A DNA stretch of 64,000 nucleotides from positions 124,001-188,000 of the forward strand of contig NZ_JBAVHX010000033.1 of NCBI RefSeq assembly GCF_049686335.1. The letters are read 5' to 3'. This document shows, one piece after another, positions 44,823-52,725 of the stretch. This DNA is from Buttiauxella sp049686335 (GTDB lineage: Bacteria > Pseudomonadota > Gammaproteobacteria > Enterobacterales > Enterobacteriaceae). The translations under genes were made by a program, and so were the position numbers. Positions within the stretch are counted from its first letter, which is position 1. The number at the start of each line of letters is the position of its first letter. The notes below the pieces were generated by a model. The model did not search any database and was not told the DNA's origin. It saw only the letters and a list, made by a program, of their open reading frames with translations.

Positions 44823-46205
44823 ATGATTAACGGAAAAATCTCCATGATGCGGCTTACCCTGATCTTGCTCGGCGTTGATTTTCTGCGTTCTCACTGGCGC
44901 GGGCTGCGTCGTTTCGGCTGGATGACACTCATTGCTGGCGTGGTTATCTTTATTGATGCTTTGGATGGCTCGCTGTTCTTCCCTATCGAACCTTTTGCCT
45001 GTTTATTATTGCTCGAAGGCGGCGCAACCCTGATGGTTGCTCATAGCGGCATGGGCGGGCAGCGCATATTGCGCTACGTAAAAGGTGGCGTATTTACCGT
45101 TGCAGCATTGCTGATTTTAGCCGGTCAGCATGATGGTAACTTCGTGCTGGCGATGATCTTTGGCTTGTTGTTTTTATTCGATGGCGCTTTGCAAATCGCT
45201 TCAGCGGTGGTGGTGCGTTATCGCCGATGGCGACCCGCATTATGGGGAGGGATTGCCGAAATTTTGCTGGCGATATTTTTCTTCCAGCCCTGGCCGACGA
45301 ACTACGTCGGGACGGTACCTTATTGCCTCGGTTTAGGTTTAGCGTTTGCGGGCTGGAACCTGTTTATACTCGCCAATCGTGTTAAAAATGCCGCAGAAAA
45401 TCCGGGACTTAAAGGCTCGGTGTTTATGGAAGAAGCCGATCATCTTCCCCCAGACATCGTTGAGTGGGACGGCCCACCGGACGACGACGAAAAAGCACTG
45501 ACTGTGCATGTCTGGACGCCCGTTGGCTCAGCACCCGGCGAGACCATACCCCGCCCAGTCATTAGCCGTTATATCGCCGCTGTCGATCGCAATGGCGTTA
45601 TCTCAACGGGCCATGCGGCACTTGAATCCCCAGGCGGCGTTTACATAAGCCTCTATCCTGCAGAACTGATTGATCAGTCACCGGATGAGTTTGCTCGTCT
45701 GTTACGAGCCACACCGGAAAACAATGTACCGGGAGTTTTCCAGCCAGATTATGCGACCGAGTCCGCAAAGTGGTGCCCATCCACAAGAAAAGTACGCATC
45801 CGTAATTACAGCGAAGCGCGGCTTAAAGAATTTTGGCAAACCTATCGGCAGAATGATTCCTACAACCTGACCTACAGAAACTGTTCGAGTAGTGTTGCGC
45901 GCGCATTAGAAGCGGCACTTGAGGGGTCGGTCGGCAGGTTGTGGCAAAAGCGTGGATTCTGGGTGGCGATGGGTAAATTGATGTCGACACCCGAGCTGTG
46001 GGTTGCGTTGCAACTGCGCAAACGTGCCGAAACCATGGCGTGGACGCCGGGGCTGGTGCTGGATTATGCCCGCGCTTTGAGCATGCTTGCAGATCCGCGC
46101 CCAACCGGTTGGTTAAACACCACAGGGCGGGCGGTGAAAAAAATGCTCCGCCGCCGCATTGCCTGGGTAAAAGGCAAAAGCGGCGAAGAGGTGGCAAAAG
46201 ATTAG
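44823..46205 (+). CDS. HdeD-like membrane protein fused to a putative cysteine-hydrolase domain
   Basis: 460 residues from the ATG at 44823 (an in-frame ATG at 44844 is possible; the start is uncertain). About six membrane helices of the HdeD/DUF308 type fill the first 190 residues. A cytoplasmic domain follows with His in STGHAALESPGGVYISLYP and, about 125 residues later, Cys in NLTYRNCSSSVARAL. His before Cys suggests a circularly permuted papain/NlpC-like fold. HdeD relatives help acid resistance. The C-terminal catalytic role is inference. Divergent from pac. Confidence 0.65.
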   Translation: MINGKISMMRLTLILLGVDFLRSHWRGLRRFGWMTLIAGVVIFIDALDGSLFFPIEPFACLLLLEGGATLMVAHSGMGGQRILRYVKGGVFTVAALLILAGQHDGNFVLAMIFGLLFLFDGALQIASAVVVRYRRWRPALWGGIAEILLAIFFFQPWPTNYVGTVPYCLGLGLAFAGWNLFILANRVKNAAENPGLKGSVFMEEADHLPPDIVEWDGPPDDDEKALTVHVWTPVGSAPGETIPRPVISRYIAAVDRNGVISTGHAALESPGGVYISLYPAELIDQSPDEFARLLRATPENNVPGVFQPDYATESAKWCPSTRKVRIRNYSEARLKEFWQTYRQNDSYNLTYRNCSSSVARALEAALEGSVGRLWQKRGFWVAMGKLMSTPELWVALQLRKRAETMAWTPGLVLDYARALSMLADPRPTGWLNTTGRAVKKMLRRRIAWVKGKSGEEVAKD

Positions 46206-46232
46206 CGTTAAATATCAGCTAATAATTGTTGT

Positions 46233-46793
46233 TTAACTCATCACATTCAGACGGCGTGCCGTTTCGTAATGATCAACCCAATAATGATTGGCGAGCGATG
46301 ACATCGTGACACCCTCGCTGCTGGAAGCATGAATAAACTTATTATCACCAACATAAACCCCCACGTGGCGCATGCCTGGTGAAGTTTTAAAAAAGACTAA
46401 ATCGCCGGGTTTAAGCGTTTCTTTGCTGACCTGCTCACCATTTTGGATTTGCTGTGTGGTCGTTCTTGGTAGTGACTTGCCAAACGATTCACTGAAGATA
46501 TGCTGCATCAACGCTGAGCAATCCACTCCTTTGTGCGTCGTGCCACCAAGGTGATAACGCGTTCCTTTCCAGTTGGAATATTGCGACAGTATGGCCGAGC
46601 GAATATTACCGTCATCGCTACCATTAATTTGTTTTGTATAATTTTCTTTTTCAAAAAAACTATTTTTATGAGAAACAGATTTTGTTCCTATTGATGCAAA
46701 TTCCTTTGGCATATTAAAAGCAAAGGAATTGGCACTAAACATTAAAGGTGCAACAACAAATATCAGGGCTACGAGATTTTTAAAACGAGGCAT
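46233..46793 (-). CDS. NlpC/P60 endopeptidase, MepS-like, without lipobox
   Basis: 186-residue exported cysteine peptidase. The triad Cys92 (GVDCSALMQ), His143 (MRHVGVYVGD) and His155 (FIHASSSEGV) has exactly the spacing of E. coli MepS (68/119/131). MepS cleaves D-Ala-mDAP cross-links during wall growth. A signal peptide is clear, but in the place of the MepS lipobox (LLSAC) this protein reads LMFSANS, so it should be a soluble periplasmic protein. It converges on the HdeD-like gene. It is likely a paralogue, since mepS is elsewhere in E. coli. Confidence 0.85.
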   Translation of the reverse strand: MPRFKNLVALIFVVAPLMFSANSFAFNMPKEFASIGTKSVSHKNSFFEKENYTKQINGSDDGNIRSAILSQYSNWKGTRYHLGGTTHKGVDCSALMQHIFSESFGKSLPRTTTQQIQNGEQVSKETLKPGDLVFFKTSPGMRHVGVYVGDNKFIHASSSEGVTMSSLANHYWVDHYETARRLNVMS

Positions 46794-46988
46794 AAATAAT
46801 ATCTTTCAAAATAAGGCAAACAGACTATTACCTGATTAATGGCAACGTGACGAACAACTCCTTTTGGGTGAGCAAATAATAACCAGTGAGTGAAATTTAG
46901 CCACTCATAATTTAGTCCATTAATAGACACTGGCTATTAAACTTGAAAAAACAGCCTGATAGGAATTCAAGCTGAAAGTGAGGGGTGC

Positions 46989-47492
46989 TTAAACGTTGGC
47001 GAGATCGACCTCTGGACGCTGGTAATGCGGCCACACCAAAGCCACCAACTCGGGATAGGCATGCTGGCTGAACTCATCGAAACACTGGCGAAGATTGAGT
47101 ACTTCAATATCGGCAAACGGGACTTTTTCACCTTCTGCACAGCGTTTGCGCAGGTTATCGTAATAGCGATAAATGGCTGAATTTAAGTCACTGCATCGCC
47201 GCTGGGCATTAAACAGTTCACGGTTCACACTCAACTCTTCGACTCTCATCTGCTTTATCGTGGCGTAGGCAAAATCCACATATTCATGACTGACTCGCCA
47301 ATAATAGTCAGGCGTTATTTTCGAAATTAACTTTGCAAAGTAATCTTCTCGTTCATCGGTGTCAGAGAAATTTAATTTAGGGGAAGCTTGAGGGATTGGA
47401 TTGACTCTGGCATGGGATTTTTCACGCATTAGCACCAATACGCCGCACAGCAACAACAGTATTAATACAATTGAATAAAAGACGCTTTGCAT
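46989..47492 (-). CDS. Uncharacterised single-pass membrane protein
   Basis: 167 residues starting at MQSVFYSIVLILLLLCGV; GGAG 5 bases before this ATG decides the start over a longer frame (18 more codons). One N-terminal membrane anchor, then a helical soluble domain (YFAKLISKITPDYYWRVSH, REDYF, RRCSDLNSAIYRYYDN) with three cysteines near the middle and end. Not recognised. It is divergent from two small genes at 47595 and 47999, with only about 100 bases between, so they may form a functional group. Confidence 0.7.
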   Translation of the reverse strand: MQSVFYSIVLILLLLCGVLVLMREKSHARVNPIPQASPKLNFSDTDEREDYFAKLISKITPDYYWRVSHEYVDFAYATIKQMRVEELSVNRELFNAQRRCSDLNSAIYRYYDNLRKRCAEGEKVPFADIEVLNLRQCFDEFSQHAYPELVALVWPHYQRPEVDLANV

Positions 47493-47594
47493 GAGGGCTC
47501 CTGTTTTTTTTATAGTAATTTTGAGGCAAACTAATGTCAACGCCACACGTGGTTTCTATGAACTTCATTCCGTTGATTTTAAAGGACATCTCAA

Positions 47595-47993
47595 ATGCTG
47601 CCCAACAACCTGGTGCCAGTCATGCTTCCTGCATTGCAGGTTGAAATTACTCCATCAGCAGAAGATAGCGCCCTAACCGTAAATCCTCGGGATAATCTTT
47701 TAGATTTAGAGAAAACAATTCTCAGCGTCAATCATTACGCCGGGCAGGCAAAAAATACACTGCTTGAAGAAAACGATCGCCATTTAAAAGAGCGTTTATT
47801 TTGCGCGGTGAAAATTGAAGCCATGGTGACGGTGTTAAATGAACTTATAGAACAAGAAAAAATCAGTTCGGCCGATTTGCAAATGCTAATAGAAGATAAA
47901 AAATTGCAGATAAGTCAACATGCGCCGCAAATCTGGGTAAATCAGTTAACCCAGGAAAAAGGCTGGCCGATATTTTATTCCTTCGACGAGTAA
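47595..47993 (+). CDS. Uncharacterised small helical protein
   Basis: 132 residues. AAAGGA 8 bases before the ATG. Apart from a hydrophobic start (LVPVMLPALQ) it is acidic, with heptad-like leucines (NLLDLEKTILSV, EENDRHLKERL, VLNELIEQEKI). No signal peptide or family recognised. It is 5 bases before the next gene, so cotranscribed; the pair is divergent from the membrane protein gene at 47492. Confidence 0.65.
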   Translation: MLPNNLVPVMLPALQVEITPSAEDSALTVNPRDNLLDLEKTILSVNHYAGQAKNTLLEENDRHLKERLFCAVKIEAMVTVLNELIEQEKISSADLQMLIEDKKLQISQHAPQIWVNQLTQEKGWPIFYSFDE

Positions 47994-47998
47994 TCTCA

Positions 47999-48385
47999 AT
48001 GTCAGATATACAATTACCCATTGTGCAGGATACCGTTTCAACAAACGATACGACGCCCGAGAACACTTTATTGCGTGATAATATCGCCGCGCTGGTGCTG
48101 ATAAAAAATGAAAATATCGCCCGGTTTACGGAAGGAAATATCAATATTACTTCAGCACTTGTTGAGCAAAAGTGGCACAACCGCCATCAAATGCATCCTT
48201 ATCGCGTGAAAGAAGAAATTTATGGGTCCGTGCTCAGTGAAATTCTCGCCCACCAGCCACGGATGAAAAATGCAATCCTCGCCCGGCTTGAGGCGGTTTA
48301 TCAACAACTCAGAGATGAGGAAGCACAATCGCTGTCGCGGACTCGTGCTCTGCTGGAAGACAACTACAAAACGCCTTATTTATAA
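47999..48385 (+). CDS. Uncharacterised small protein, partner of the preceding gene
   Basis: 128 residues, beginning MSDIQLPIVQDTVSTND and ending in a charged helix (LRDEEAQSLSRTRALLEDN). The central WHNRHQMHPYRVKEEIYG is its most distinctive segment. Cytoplasmic, helical, not recognised. It follows 5 bases after the 132-residue gene and ends 4 bases before the convergent DeoR-type gene. The two products may form a complex; no function can be named. Confidence 0.65.
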   Translation: MSDIQLPIVQDTVSTNDTTPENTLLRDNIAALVLIKNENIARFTEGNINITSALVEQKWHNRHQMHPYRVKEEIYGSVLSEILAHQPRMKNAILARLEAVYQQLRDEEAQSLSRTRALLEDNYKTPYL

Positions 48386-48389
48386 GGCG

Positions 48390-49121
48390 TTAAACTTTAC
48401 CTGTAGCGAGTGAAGTCGCCTCGCCTTCCGTAATAATTTCAGTGATATCAACCCGCTCACCGATCCGTACATCGCTCACACGATCAAACTTGCTCTTGTC
48501 GATCAGCAATATCGACTGAGCTGAACGCTTAAGCAGCAGGGTTTTATATTCAGCATTCCAGCTGCGCGTGTCCCATAACGTGCCGTTGCTGTCGACCCCT
48601 TCGCAGGAAAACACAAACAGATCGATCTCCAGAGACTTAAGGTGTGCTGCGAGCGGGGCTTTGATATAGCAGGCATCTTTGCGTTGGAGTACGCCACCGG
48701 TACTGATGAGCTGGATCTGTTCACGCTTCCCAAGCTCATGGCAGATACGTTCACTGTTGGTAAAAACGGTGAGTGGAATATCCGGCAGCAAGCGCGCCAG
48801 ATACCAGCAGGTTGAGCTGGCATCCAGCGCCACTACCATTCCCGGCACAATCCAGGCAAGCGCTCGGTGGGCGATATCCGCTTTACTGTTGAGATGGCTT
48901 TTCAGACGCGCCGTAAACGGGTCGCTGCTTTCATCGGCTCCGCGATTAATACGCTTTGCCCGCCCATGCTGACGAACAACTTTCCCCTGCTTTTGCAGCA
49001 CGCGCAGGTCGCGCCGCACCGTTTCCTGGCTCACATCTAACAATTGCGCCAGTTGCTGTGTCGTCAGGTTATTGTACTGTTCGACAAGTTGAACCAGTTC
49101 CTGATGGCGTTCGGCTTTCAT
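48390..49121 (-). CDS. DeoR/GlpR-family regulator, FucR-like
   Basis: 243 residues from MKAERHQELVQLVEQY (an 11-codon upstream extension is unsupported), the length of E. coli FucR. The N-terminal helix-turn-helix LTTQQLAQLLDVSQETVRRD is the DeoR signature; the C-terminal sugar-phosphate domain shares with FucR MVVALDASSTCWYLARLLPD and SLEIDLFVFSCEG. FucR activates fucose genes in response to fuculose-1-phosphate. No fuc genes are near, so this is either a relocated fucR or a paralogue. Confidence 0.85.
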   Translation of the reverse strand: MKAERHQELVQLVEQYNNLTTQQLAQLLDVSQETVRRDLRVLQKQGKVVRQHGRAKRINRGADESSDPFTARLKSHLNSKADIAHRALAWIVPGMVVALDASSTCWYLARLLPDIPLTVFTNSERICHELGKREQIQLISTGGVLQRKDACYIKAPLAAHLKSLEIDLFVFSCEGVDSNGTLWDTRSWNAEYKTLLLKRSAQSILLIDKSKFDRVSDVRIGERVDITEIITEGEATSLATGKV

Positions 49122-49181
49122 GACTATGTCTCCCGGCAATGCCTGCTGTGCCACTACGCTGACGGAGCGGCTATAGGTATG

Positions 49182-49213
49182 AAAAAGCGGCCTGCTGTTT
49201 AACCAGCAGACCG
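49182..49213 (-). terminator. Terminator after exbD
   Basis: Long stem AGCGGTCTGCTG / CAGCAGGCCGCT with a short loop and flanking A/T tracts (AAAA...TTTT), between exbD and the FucR-like gene; bidirectional in form. Confidence 0.75.
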
Positions 49214-49253
49214 CTCAAAATGTTGATGCTCTTTTAGATGGGGAAACTCACGT

Positions 49254-49679
49254 TTACTGGGGTTTCGTAACTTCTTGCCCCACCAGGCCAATCTTCAAAT
49301 ATCCTGCCTGATGCAGCGTATCCATCACATTCATCATCGTTTCGTAATCAACCGATTTGTCTGCGCGGAAGAAAATCGTGGTGTCTTTCTTACCTTCCGT
49401 GGCAGCCATCAGAGCATTGATCATGCTCTCTTTGGTCACTTCGTCATTGCCAATAAACATGGTTTTGTCCGCTTTGACGGAGAGATAGACCGGTTTTTCA
49501 GGGCGCGGCTGCGGCTGGCTTGAGGACGCTGGAAGGTTAACCTTCACATCAACCGTCGCAAGCGGCGCTGCTACCATGAAGATAATCAGCAACACCAACA
49601 TGACATCGATAAACGGTGTCACGTTGATTTCATGCATTTCGCCGTTATCGTCGTGGTTTTCGTTAAAACTCATTGCCAT
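49254..49679 (-). CDS. exbD: TonB-complex proton channel subunit ExbD
   Basis: ExbD with ExbB uses the proton gradient to energise TonB-dependent import of iron-siderophores and vitamin B12. The 141 residues equal E. coli ExbD. One membrane helix holds the essential aspartate 25 (NVTPFIDVMLVLLIIFMV), followed by the periplasmic domain (NLPASSSQPQPRPEKPVYL). It begins 4 bases after exbB, the usual operon. Confidence 0.98.
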   Translation of the reverse strand: MAMSFNENHDDNGEMHEINVTPFIDVMLVLLIIFMVAAPLATVDVKVNLPASSSQPQPRPEKPVYLSVKADKTMFIGNDEVTKESMINALMAATEGKKDTTIFFRADKSVDYETMMNVMDTLHQAGYLKIGLVGQEVTKPQ

Positions 49680-49683
49680 GGGA

Positions 49684-50418
49684 TCAACCTACACGCAGTT
49701 TCTGAGCTGTACGTACCGGGCGAGACTGAGAGCTTGCAGCCAAATCCAGGTCACGGCTTTGCAACAGCAGAACCTGAGCGGCGACATCACCTAAAGAGGC
49801 TTTATAACCGCCAATCACACGGGCAAACACGTTATAGATAACAACCGCTGGGATTGCTGCAACCAGGCCGATAGCCGTTGCCAGCAATGCTTCTGCGATA
49901 CCCGGTGCCACAACGGCAAGGTTAGTGGTTTGCGACTGCGCAATACCAATAAAGCTGTTCATGATGCCCCAGACGGTACCAAACAGACCGACAAAGGGTG
50001 AAATCGCACCGATGGTCGCAAGGAAGCCATTACCGCGTCCCATGTGACGACCTGCCGCCGCAACGCGACGCTCAAGGCGGAAACCGGTACGCTCTTTAAT
50101 GCCTTCGTTATCTTCACTGCCAGTGGAAAGCTCAAGCTCATTTTGCGCTTCATTGATAAGCATCGTGCTCAGGCTTTTCGAATCAAAAGCGTCAGCCATT
50201 TCGCTGGCTTCATCCAGAGAGCGGGCATTAGCCAGTTGTTGCTGCTCACGCTTCAGACGGCGCTTTTGCGAGGTCAGCTCAACACTTTTGCTAAAGAAGA
50301 TTGCCCAGGTGACGACAGAGGCCAGAATCAGGCCGATCATCACAATCTTTACCACGATGTCAGCATGCTGATACATGCCCCAGACAGAGAGGTCTGTCTG
50401 CATCAAATTATTCGTCAC
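49684..50418 (-). CDS. exbB: TonB-complex proton channel subunit ExbB
   Basis: ExbB is the pentameric channel scaffold. I start it at a GTG (V-T-N-N-L-M-Q-T-D), giving 244 residues as in E. coli, where the start is also GTG; a TTG 10 codons upstream is not supported. GAGAG lies just before the GTG. Three membrane helices are visible, the first near residues 20-40, the others in the conserved C-terminal half with ATIGAISPFVGLFGTVWGI. It is divergent from metC, with a Fur-like site upstream. Confidence 0.97.
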   Translation of the reverse strand: MTNNLMQTDLSVWGMYQHADIVVKIVMIGLILASVVTWAIFFSKSVELTSQKRRLKREQQQLANARSLDEASEMADAFDSKSLSTMLINEAQNELELSTGSEDNEGIKERTGFRLERRVAAAGRHMGRGNGFLATIGAISPFVGLFGTVWGIMNSFIGIAQSQTTNLAVVAPGIAEALLATAIGLVAAIPAVVIYNVFARVIGGYKASLGDVAAQVLLLQSRDLDLAASSQSRPVRTAQKLRVG

Positions 50419-50482
50419 TCTTACTCTCCACCACGAAATATTACTCAAACTGTGCGCAATAATATCAAAACGACATCGAATT

Positions 50483-50501
50483 GATAGTAGTTCTCATTAG
50501 T
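50483..50501. promoter_or_regulatory. Possible Fur box of exbBD
   Basis: GATAGTAGTTCTCATTAGT matches 11 of 19 positions of the Fur consensus, 65 bases upstream of exbB. In E. coli exbB is Fur-regulated. Confidence 0.5.
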
Positions 50502-50566
50502 ATTTAAAGAGTGCCTGAAATTGTCCATGGATTCCTTGCGCTTACGCAGCAAAAGCATGATAAGTT

Positions 50567-50586
50567 AGATTTGGACATCCAGATGG
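50567..50586. promoter_or_regulatory. Possible MetJ operator of metC
   Basis: AGATTTGGACATCCAGATGG resembles tandem met boxes (AGACGTCT) and, from memory, the ACATCCAGACG operator of E. coli metC. It lies 20 bases before the metC start. Confidence 0.5.
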
Positions 50587-50606
50587 GTAAACGGGGTAAA
50601 GTGAAG

Positions 50607-51794
50607 ATGAGTAAAAAGCACATTGAAACGGCGCTGGTTAATGCCGGGCGCGATAAGAAATTCACCCAGGGTTCGGTTAACAGCGTCATTCAACGCGCGT
50701 CATCATTGGTTTTTGAATCGGTCGAAGCCAAAAAGCAAGCCACAGCAAACCGCGCGCAAGGCGAGCTGTTTTATGGTCGCCGTGGCACCCTCACCCATTT
50801 CTCGTTACAAGAAGCGATGTGCGAACTGGAAGGCGGTGCGGGTTGCGCGCTTTATCCTTGTGGCGCTGCAGCCGTTGCCAATGCGATTCTGGCATTCGTT
50901 GAGCATGGCGATAATGTGCTGATGACCGGCACCGCCTATGAACCGAGCCAGGATTTCTGTACCAAAATCCTCGCCAAACTCGGCGTCACCACCACGTGGT
51001 TTGACCCGATGATTGGCGCAGGTATTGCTGAACTGGTGCAACCCAATACTAAAGTTGTATTTCTGGAATCGCCTGGCTCCATCACAATGGAAGTACATGA
51101 CGTTCCAGCAATTGTTCAGGCAGTACGCAGCGTAGCCCCCGATGCCATCATCATGATCGACAACACCTGGGCGGCGGGTATTTTATTTAAAGCGCTCGAT
51201 TTCGGCATTGATATTTCGATTCAGGCGGGCACCAAATACCTGATTGGACATTCGGATGCGATGGTCGGGACGGCGGTGTCTAACGCCCGTTGCTGGGATC
51301 AACTGCGTGAGAACTCTTATCTGATGGGGCAGATGCTGGATGCGGATACCGCCTATATGACCAGCCGGGGTTTACGCACTTTAGGTGTGCGCCTGCGTCA
51401 ACATCATGAAAGCAGTCTGAAAGTTGCCGAATGGCTGGCGCAACACCCGCAGGTTGAACGCGTTAATCACCCTGCGTTACCTGGCAGTAAAGGCCACGAG
51501 TTTTGGAAACGAGACTTTACAGGTAGCAGCGGCTTGTTCTCATTCGTGCTTAAAAAGCGCTTAAGTCATGATGAATATCAGCATTACCTGGACCATTTCC
51601 GTTATTTTAGTATGGCCTATTCGTGGGGTGGTTTTGAGTCATTGATTCTGGCCAACCAGCCGGAAGAACTGGCAGAGATTCGCCCTGCAGGGGGCATCGA
51701 CTTCTCCGGTACGTTAGTTCGTGTGCATATTGGCCTGGAGAATGTTGACGATTTGATTGCTGATCTCGATGCAGGTTTCCAGCGTATTGCCTGA
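50607..51794 (+). CDS. metC: Cystathionine beta-lyase
   Basis: MetC converts cystathionine to homocysteine, pyruvate and ammonia in methionine synthesis, with PLP. The ATG chosen (MSKKHIETALVNAGRDKK) gives 395 residues, as in E. coli; the frame is open 32 codons further upstream through the operator region. The substrate and PLP motifs RRGTLTHFSLQEAMCELEGG, DNTWAAG and the lysine in QAGTKYLIGHSDAM are present. It is divergent from exbB. Confidence 0.97.
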   Translation: MSKKHIETALVNAGRDKKFTQGSVNSVIQRASSLVFESVEAKKQATANRAQGELFYGRRGTLTHFSLQEAMCELEGGAGCALYPCGAAAVANAILAFVEHGDNVLMTGTAYEPSQDFCTKILAKLGVTTTWFDPMIGAGIAELVQPNTKVVFLESPGSITMEVHDVPAIVQAVRSVAPDAIIMIDNTWAAGILFKALDFGIDISIQAGTKYLIGHSDAMVGTAVSNARCWDQLRENSYLMGQMLDADTAYMTSRGLRTLGVRLRQHHESSLKVAEWLAQHPQVERVNHPALPGSKGHEFWKRDFTGSSGLFSFVLKKRLSHDEYQHYLDHFRYFSMAYSWGGFESLILANQPEELAEIRPAGGIDFSGTLVRVHIGLENVDDLIADLDAGFQRIA

Positions 51795-52007
51795 ATTTTC
51801 CAGATGTGGATGCCTGAGAGGACAGTTTTTCTAAATTGATGATGATTTGTTGAGCCTATGATCAAGGTGTCGCAGGCCATTTAGCGTTACACTATGTTCT
51901 CAAAACACTATGTTCTCAAAAAAGGTACGCCGAAAATTTTAAGGTGTACCTAATCTAACTACTATAGATTCAGACGCGCCCAATAAAGCGGTTCCACAGG
52001 ATTTGCC

Positions 52008-52667
52008 ATGGCTGTTATACATAATATCGTTCAGGCGCTTTGGCAACATGACTTTGCTGCACTCGCGGACCCTCATGTTGTTGGAGTGGTTTATTGCGTC
52101 ATGTTTGCGACGCTGTTTCTCGAAAATGGATTACTGCCCGCCTCGTTTTTGCCTGGCGACAGTCTGCTATTACTCGCAGGAGCGCTCATCGCGAAAGGGG
52201 TCATGGGTTTTGTCCCAACGCTACTTATTCTCACCGCGGCGGCGAGTCTCGGCTGCTGGTTGAGCTACGCCCAGGGGCGCTGGCTCGGTAATACCAAAAC
52301 GGTTAAAGGCTGGCTAAAGCAACTGCCGCCGCAATATCACCAGCGCGCAACGGTGATGTTTGATCGACACGGGTTATTCGCGCTGCTGGCTGGGCGTTTT
52401 TTAGCGTTTGTCCGCACGCTGTTGCCAACCATGGCGGGGATTTCAGGCCTCAGCAATCGTCGTTTCCAGGTATTCAACTGGTTAAGCGGGCTGTTGTGGG
52501 TCGGGAGTGTGAGCAGCCTGGGCTATGCCTTGAGCATGATCCCATTTGTGAAACGCCACGAAGATCAGGTCATGACTTGCCTGATGGTGCTGCCGATGGT
52601 GCTTCTGGTGGCAGGCTTAATCGGAACGCTGTTTGTCGTCATCCGTAAGAAGTTTAATCCCGCATAA
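52008..52667 (+). CDS. yghB: DedA-family membrane protein YghB
   Basis: Inner-membrane protein of the DedA family, with lipid-flippase-type roles (undecaprenyl phosphate and membrane phospholipid handling are proposed for the family). The 219 residues equal E. coli YghB. The essential family motif is visible as GRFLAFVRTLLPTMAGISGL, and an acidic site in FLENGLLPASFLPGDSLLL. It is read in the same direction as metC, as in E. coli. Confidence 0.95.
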   Translation: MAVIHNIVQALWQHDFAALADPHVVGVVYCVMFATLFLENGLLPASFLPGDSLLLLAGALIAKGVMGFVPTLLILTAAASLGCWLSYAQGRWLGNTKTVKGWLKQLPPQYHQRATVMFDRHGLFALLAGRFLAFVRTLLPTMAGISGLSNRRFQVFNWLSGLLWVGSVSSLGYALSMIPFVKRHEDQVMTCLMVLPMVLLVAGLIGTLFVVIRKKFNPA

Positions 52668-52725
52668 ATATTTGCAGGGTGGATAACATCAAATTGTCCG
52701 CCCTGCTGTCTCTGTTCTCTTCTTG

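Noticed and set aside
50419..50448. Longer exbB start (TTG, 10 codons upstream)
   Set aside because: The GTG start gives exactly the E. coli length and has a GAGAG SD; the extra codons show no similarity.
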